Assembly: GCA_001313365.1 (NCBI GenBank)
Contig: BBFS01000152.1
Location: 1-7,182, forward strand
DNA length: 7,182 nt
From: Paenarthrobacter nitroguajacolicus JCM 14115
Lineage (GTDB): Bacteria; Actinomycetota; Actinomycetes; Actinomycetales; Micrococcaceae
Reading direction: 5' to 3'
Shown here: piece after piece, positions 6,164 through 7,182 of the stretch
Position numbering within the stretch: position 1 is the stretch's first letter
Layout: each line of letters starts with the position of its first letter
Made by a program: the position numbers and the translations under genes
Notes under the pieces: model-generated
Told to the model about the DNA's origin: nothing
The model's input: only the letters and a program-made list of their open reading frames with translations
Database searches by the model: none

Positions 6164-7182
6164 TCATGGCCCCCGGTTCCTGGTGTCGCGTTCCTCCAGT
6201 TGGGCGAGCATGGCATTGTAGGCGTCCAGGTCCGCATCGTTGGTGCGGATAGCCGCCCTGTCACTGCGCCGCATTTCGCGGGCGTCCGAACGTGACCACA
6301 TGACGGCCACGCCAATGGCAATCAGCAAGGTCGGGACTTCGCCGATGCCCCAGGTAATCGCACCGGCCATCTGCTGGTCCTCCAAGGGCGGGGGGGCCCC
6401 CCATTCACGGCCCAATTCGGTGAACCACTCGGGTTGGATCAGGGTGGTTGACCCCCCCATCAGCGTGACGCCGAAGAAGGCGTGGAAGGCCATCGTGGCC
6501 AGCAGCAGCAGCAGCCGGAGCGGGTAGGGTGCGCGGCGCGGGACGGGGTCGGTGCCGATCATCGACAGGACGAACAGGTAGCCGGTAATCACGAAGTGGA
6601 CCGTCATGAGTTCGTGCCCGACGTGCTCCCTAAGTGCGAAGCCGAAGGCGTCGGAGTAGTAGAACAGGACGATGGATCCGGCGAAATTGGCGGCGACGAA
6701 CAAGGGGTGGGTCACGATGGCCGCCACCCGGGAATGGATCAGGGCCATGAGCACTCGCGTGGTCCGCGGGACCGTCGCGGCGGGGTGTCAGTGTCCGCAG
6801 TGCCAGGGTGACCGGGGCTCCGAGGACGAGGAAGACCGGAACGACCATGGTCAGGGCCATGTGGTCGAGCATGTGGGCGCTGAACAGGATCCGCCCATAC
6901 ACGGACGGCCCGCCCGAGGTGAAGAACACCAGCGCTGCCAGGCCCACGAGCCAGGCTACGCTGCGGATCCACGGCCAGCTGTCCCCGCGGCGGCGCAGAC
7001 GCTGCGCCGCGCGCAGATAGAGGTACGCGGCGAACACGGCGAAGGCGATCCAGAGCCAGTCCGGCCGCCAGATGGTGAACCAGCGTTCGGGTGTCAGTTC
7101 CGGTGGCAGGAGGTATCCGGTGAGAATCTCCGCGGGCGTCAGGGCCGGCCGGATGTCTTCCCCGGCCGGTGGCGGGGGGGTC
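6164..7182 (-). CDS. ctaG: CtaG-type copper/cytochrome oxidase assembly membrane protein, probably the C-terminal half of a CopD-CtaG fusion (5' end outside window)
   Basis: CtaG-family membrane protein; Bacillus CtaG is needed for cytochrome caa3 oxidase, and in actinobacteria the domain is often fused behind a CopD copper-import domain. Visible blocks: LTPAEILTGYLLPPELTPERW, WLWIAFAVFAAYLYLRAAQRL, SAHMLDHMALTMVVPVFLVL, GAPVTLALRTLTPRRDG, FAGSIVLFYYSDAFGFAL, HVGHELMTVHFVITGYLFVL, PYPLRLLLLLATMAFHAFFG, GAITWGIGEVPTLLIAIGV and the tail DAYNAMLAQLEERD. His in SAHMLDHM, GHELMTVH and FHAFFG are likely metal or structural residues. The reading begins in a linker-like stretch, so an N-terminal CopD domain beyond the edge is inferred. 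Two single-base losses near 6753 and 6770 break the frame at the SRGPRE motif; C7 6452-6458 adds a Gly. If C5 at 6170-6174 is really four, the stop moves to 6152-6154 with four more residues. Confidence 0.88.

Noticed and set aside
6081..6167. N-terminal extension of the CmtR-like protein from ATG 6165-6167, overlapping the ctaG stop as ATGA
   Set aside because: The extension is unlike known CmtR N-termini, the DNA is AT-rich and holds a 30-base dyad, and ATG 6078-6080 gives the usual length. It is kept as an alternative only.
1..7182. Poly-G/C tracts as phase-variation switches
   Set aside because: They occur in nearly every gene regardless of function, with one preferred length, and often appear as in-frame Pro or Gly insertions. 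Contingency loci are normally few and limited to surface or regulatory genes.
1..7182. tRNA, rRNA, CRISPR arrays, transposases or phage genes
   Set aside because: I looked for cloverleaf-like segments, regularly spaced repeats and terminal inverted repeats by eye and saw none.

Overview
The window is GC-rich DNA with the gene style of a high-GC Gram-positive bacterium. A CmtR-type metal sensor, a CopD/CtaG-type membrane protein and a short CopC with a C-terminal membrane anchor point to an actinobacterium, probably Micrococcaceae/Arthrobacter-like. The genus is inferred from remembered family resemblance, not from a search. No tRNA, rRNA, CRISPR array or insertion sequence is visible.

The region 2668-7182 is a minus-strand metal-handling cluster. 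In transcription order it holds: the C-terminal part of a CtaG-type protein (cut by the right edge), a CmtR-like ArsR-family Cd/Pb sensor, a cation diffusion facilitator (CDF) exporter, a membrane-anchored DsbA-like thiol oxidoreductase, a polytopic membrane protein with a His-rich loop, and CopC. The sensor and exporter overlap by ATGA and the exporter and DsbA-like gene by TGATG, so these three look like one translationally coupled unit. A dyad at 4014-4030 suggests a second promoter for the membrane protein/copC pair. The cluster therefore joins divalent-metal efflux (Cd/Zn/Pb class), envelope thiol chemistry and copper handling outside the membrane.

On the plus strand, 2134-2587 encodes a small four-helix membrane protein of unknown function, convergent with copC, with a hairpin-like terminator between them. 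Its promoter region carries a dyad that shares a 9-mer and a TATG-NN-CATA core with the sequence over the cmtR start, so it is a candidate member of the CmtR regulon. The left quarter, 1-1603 minus, is a large exported protein resembling the N,N-dimethylformamidase beta-subunit-like family, cut by the left edge. The 1604-2133 stretch between the two divergent genes holds regulatory sequence but no convincing gene.

Read literally, nearly every gene is frameshifted. The breaks sit mostly at G or C homopolymers. By hand I count about 36 G/C runs of six or more, about 29 of them exactly seven long. Shortening these runs (often to four or five) restores family-like protein in each gene, so I read them as sequencing or assembly errors and annotate the genes as intact. 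Coordinates below are those of the sequence as given; protein lengths are estimates after correction.
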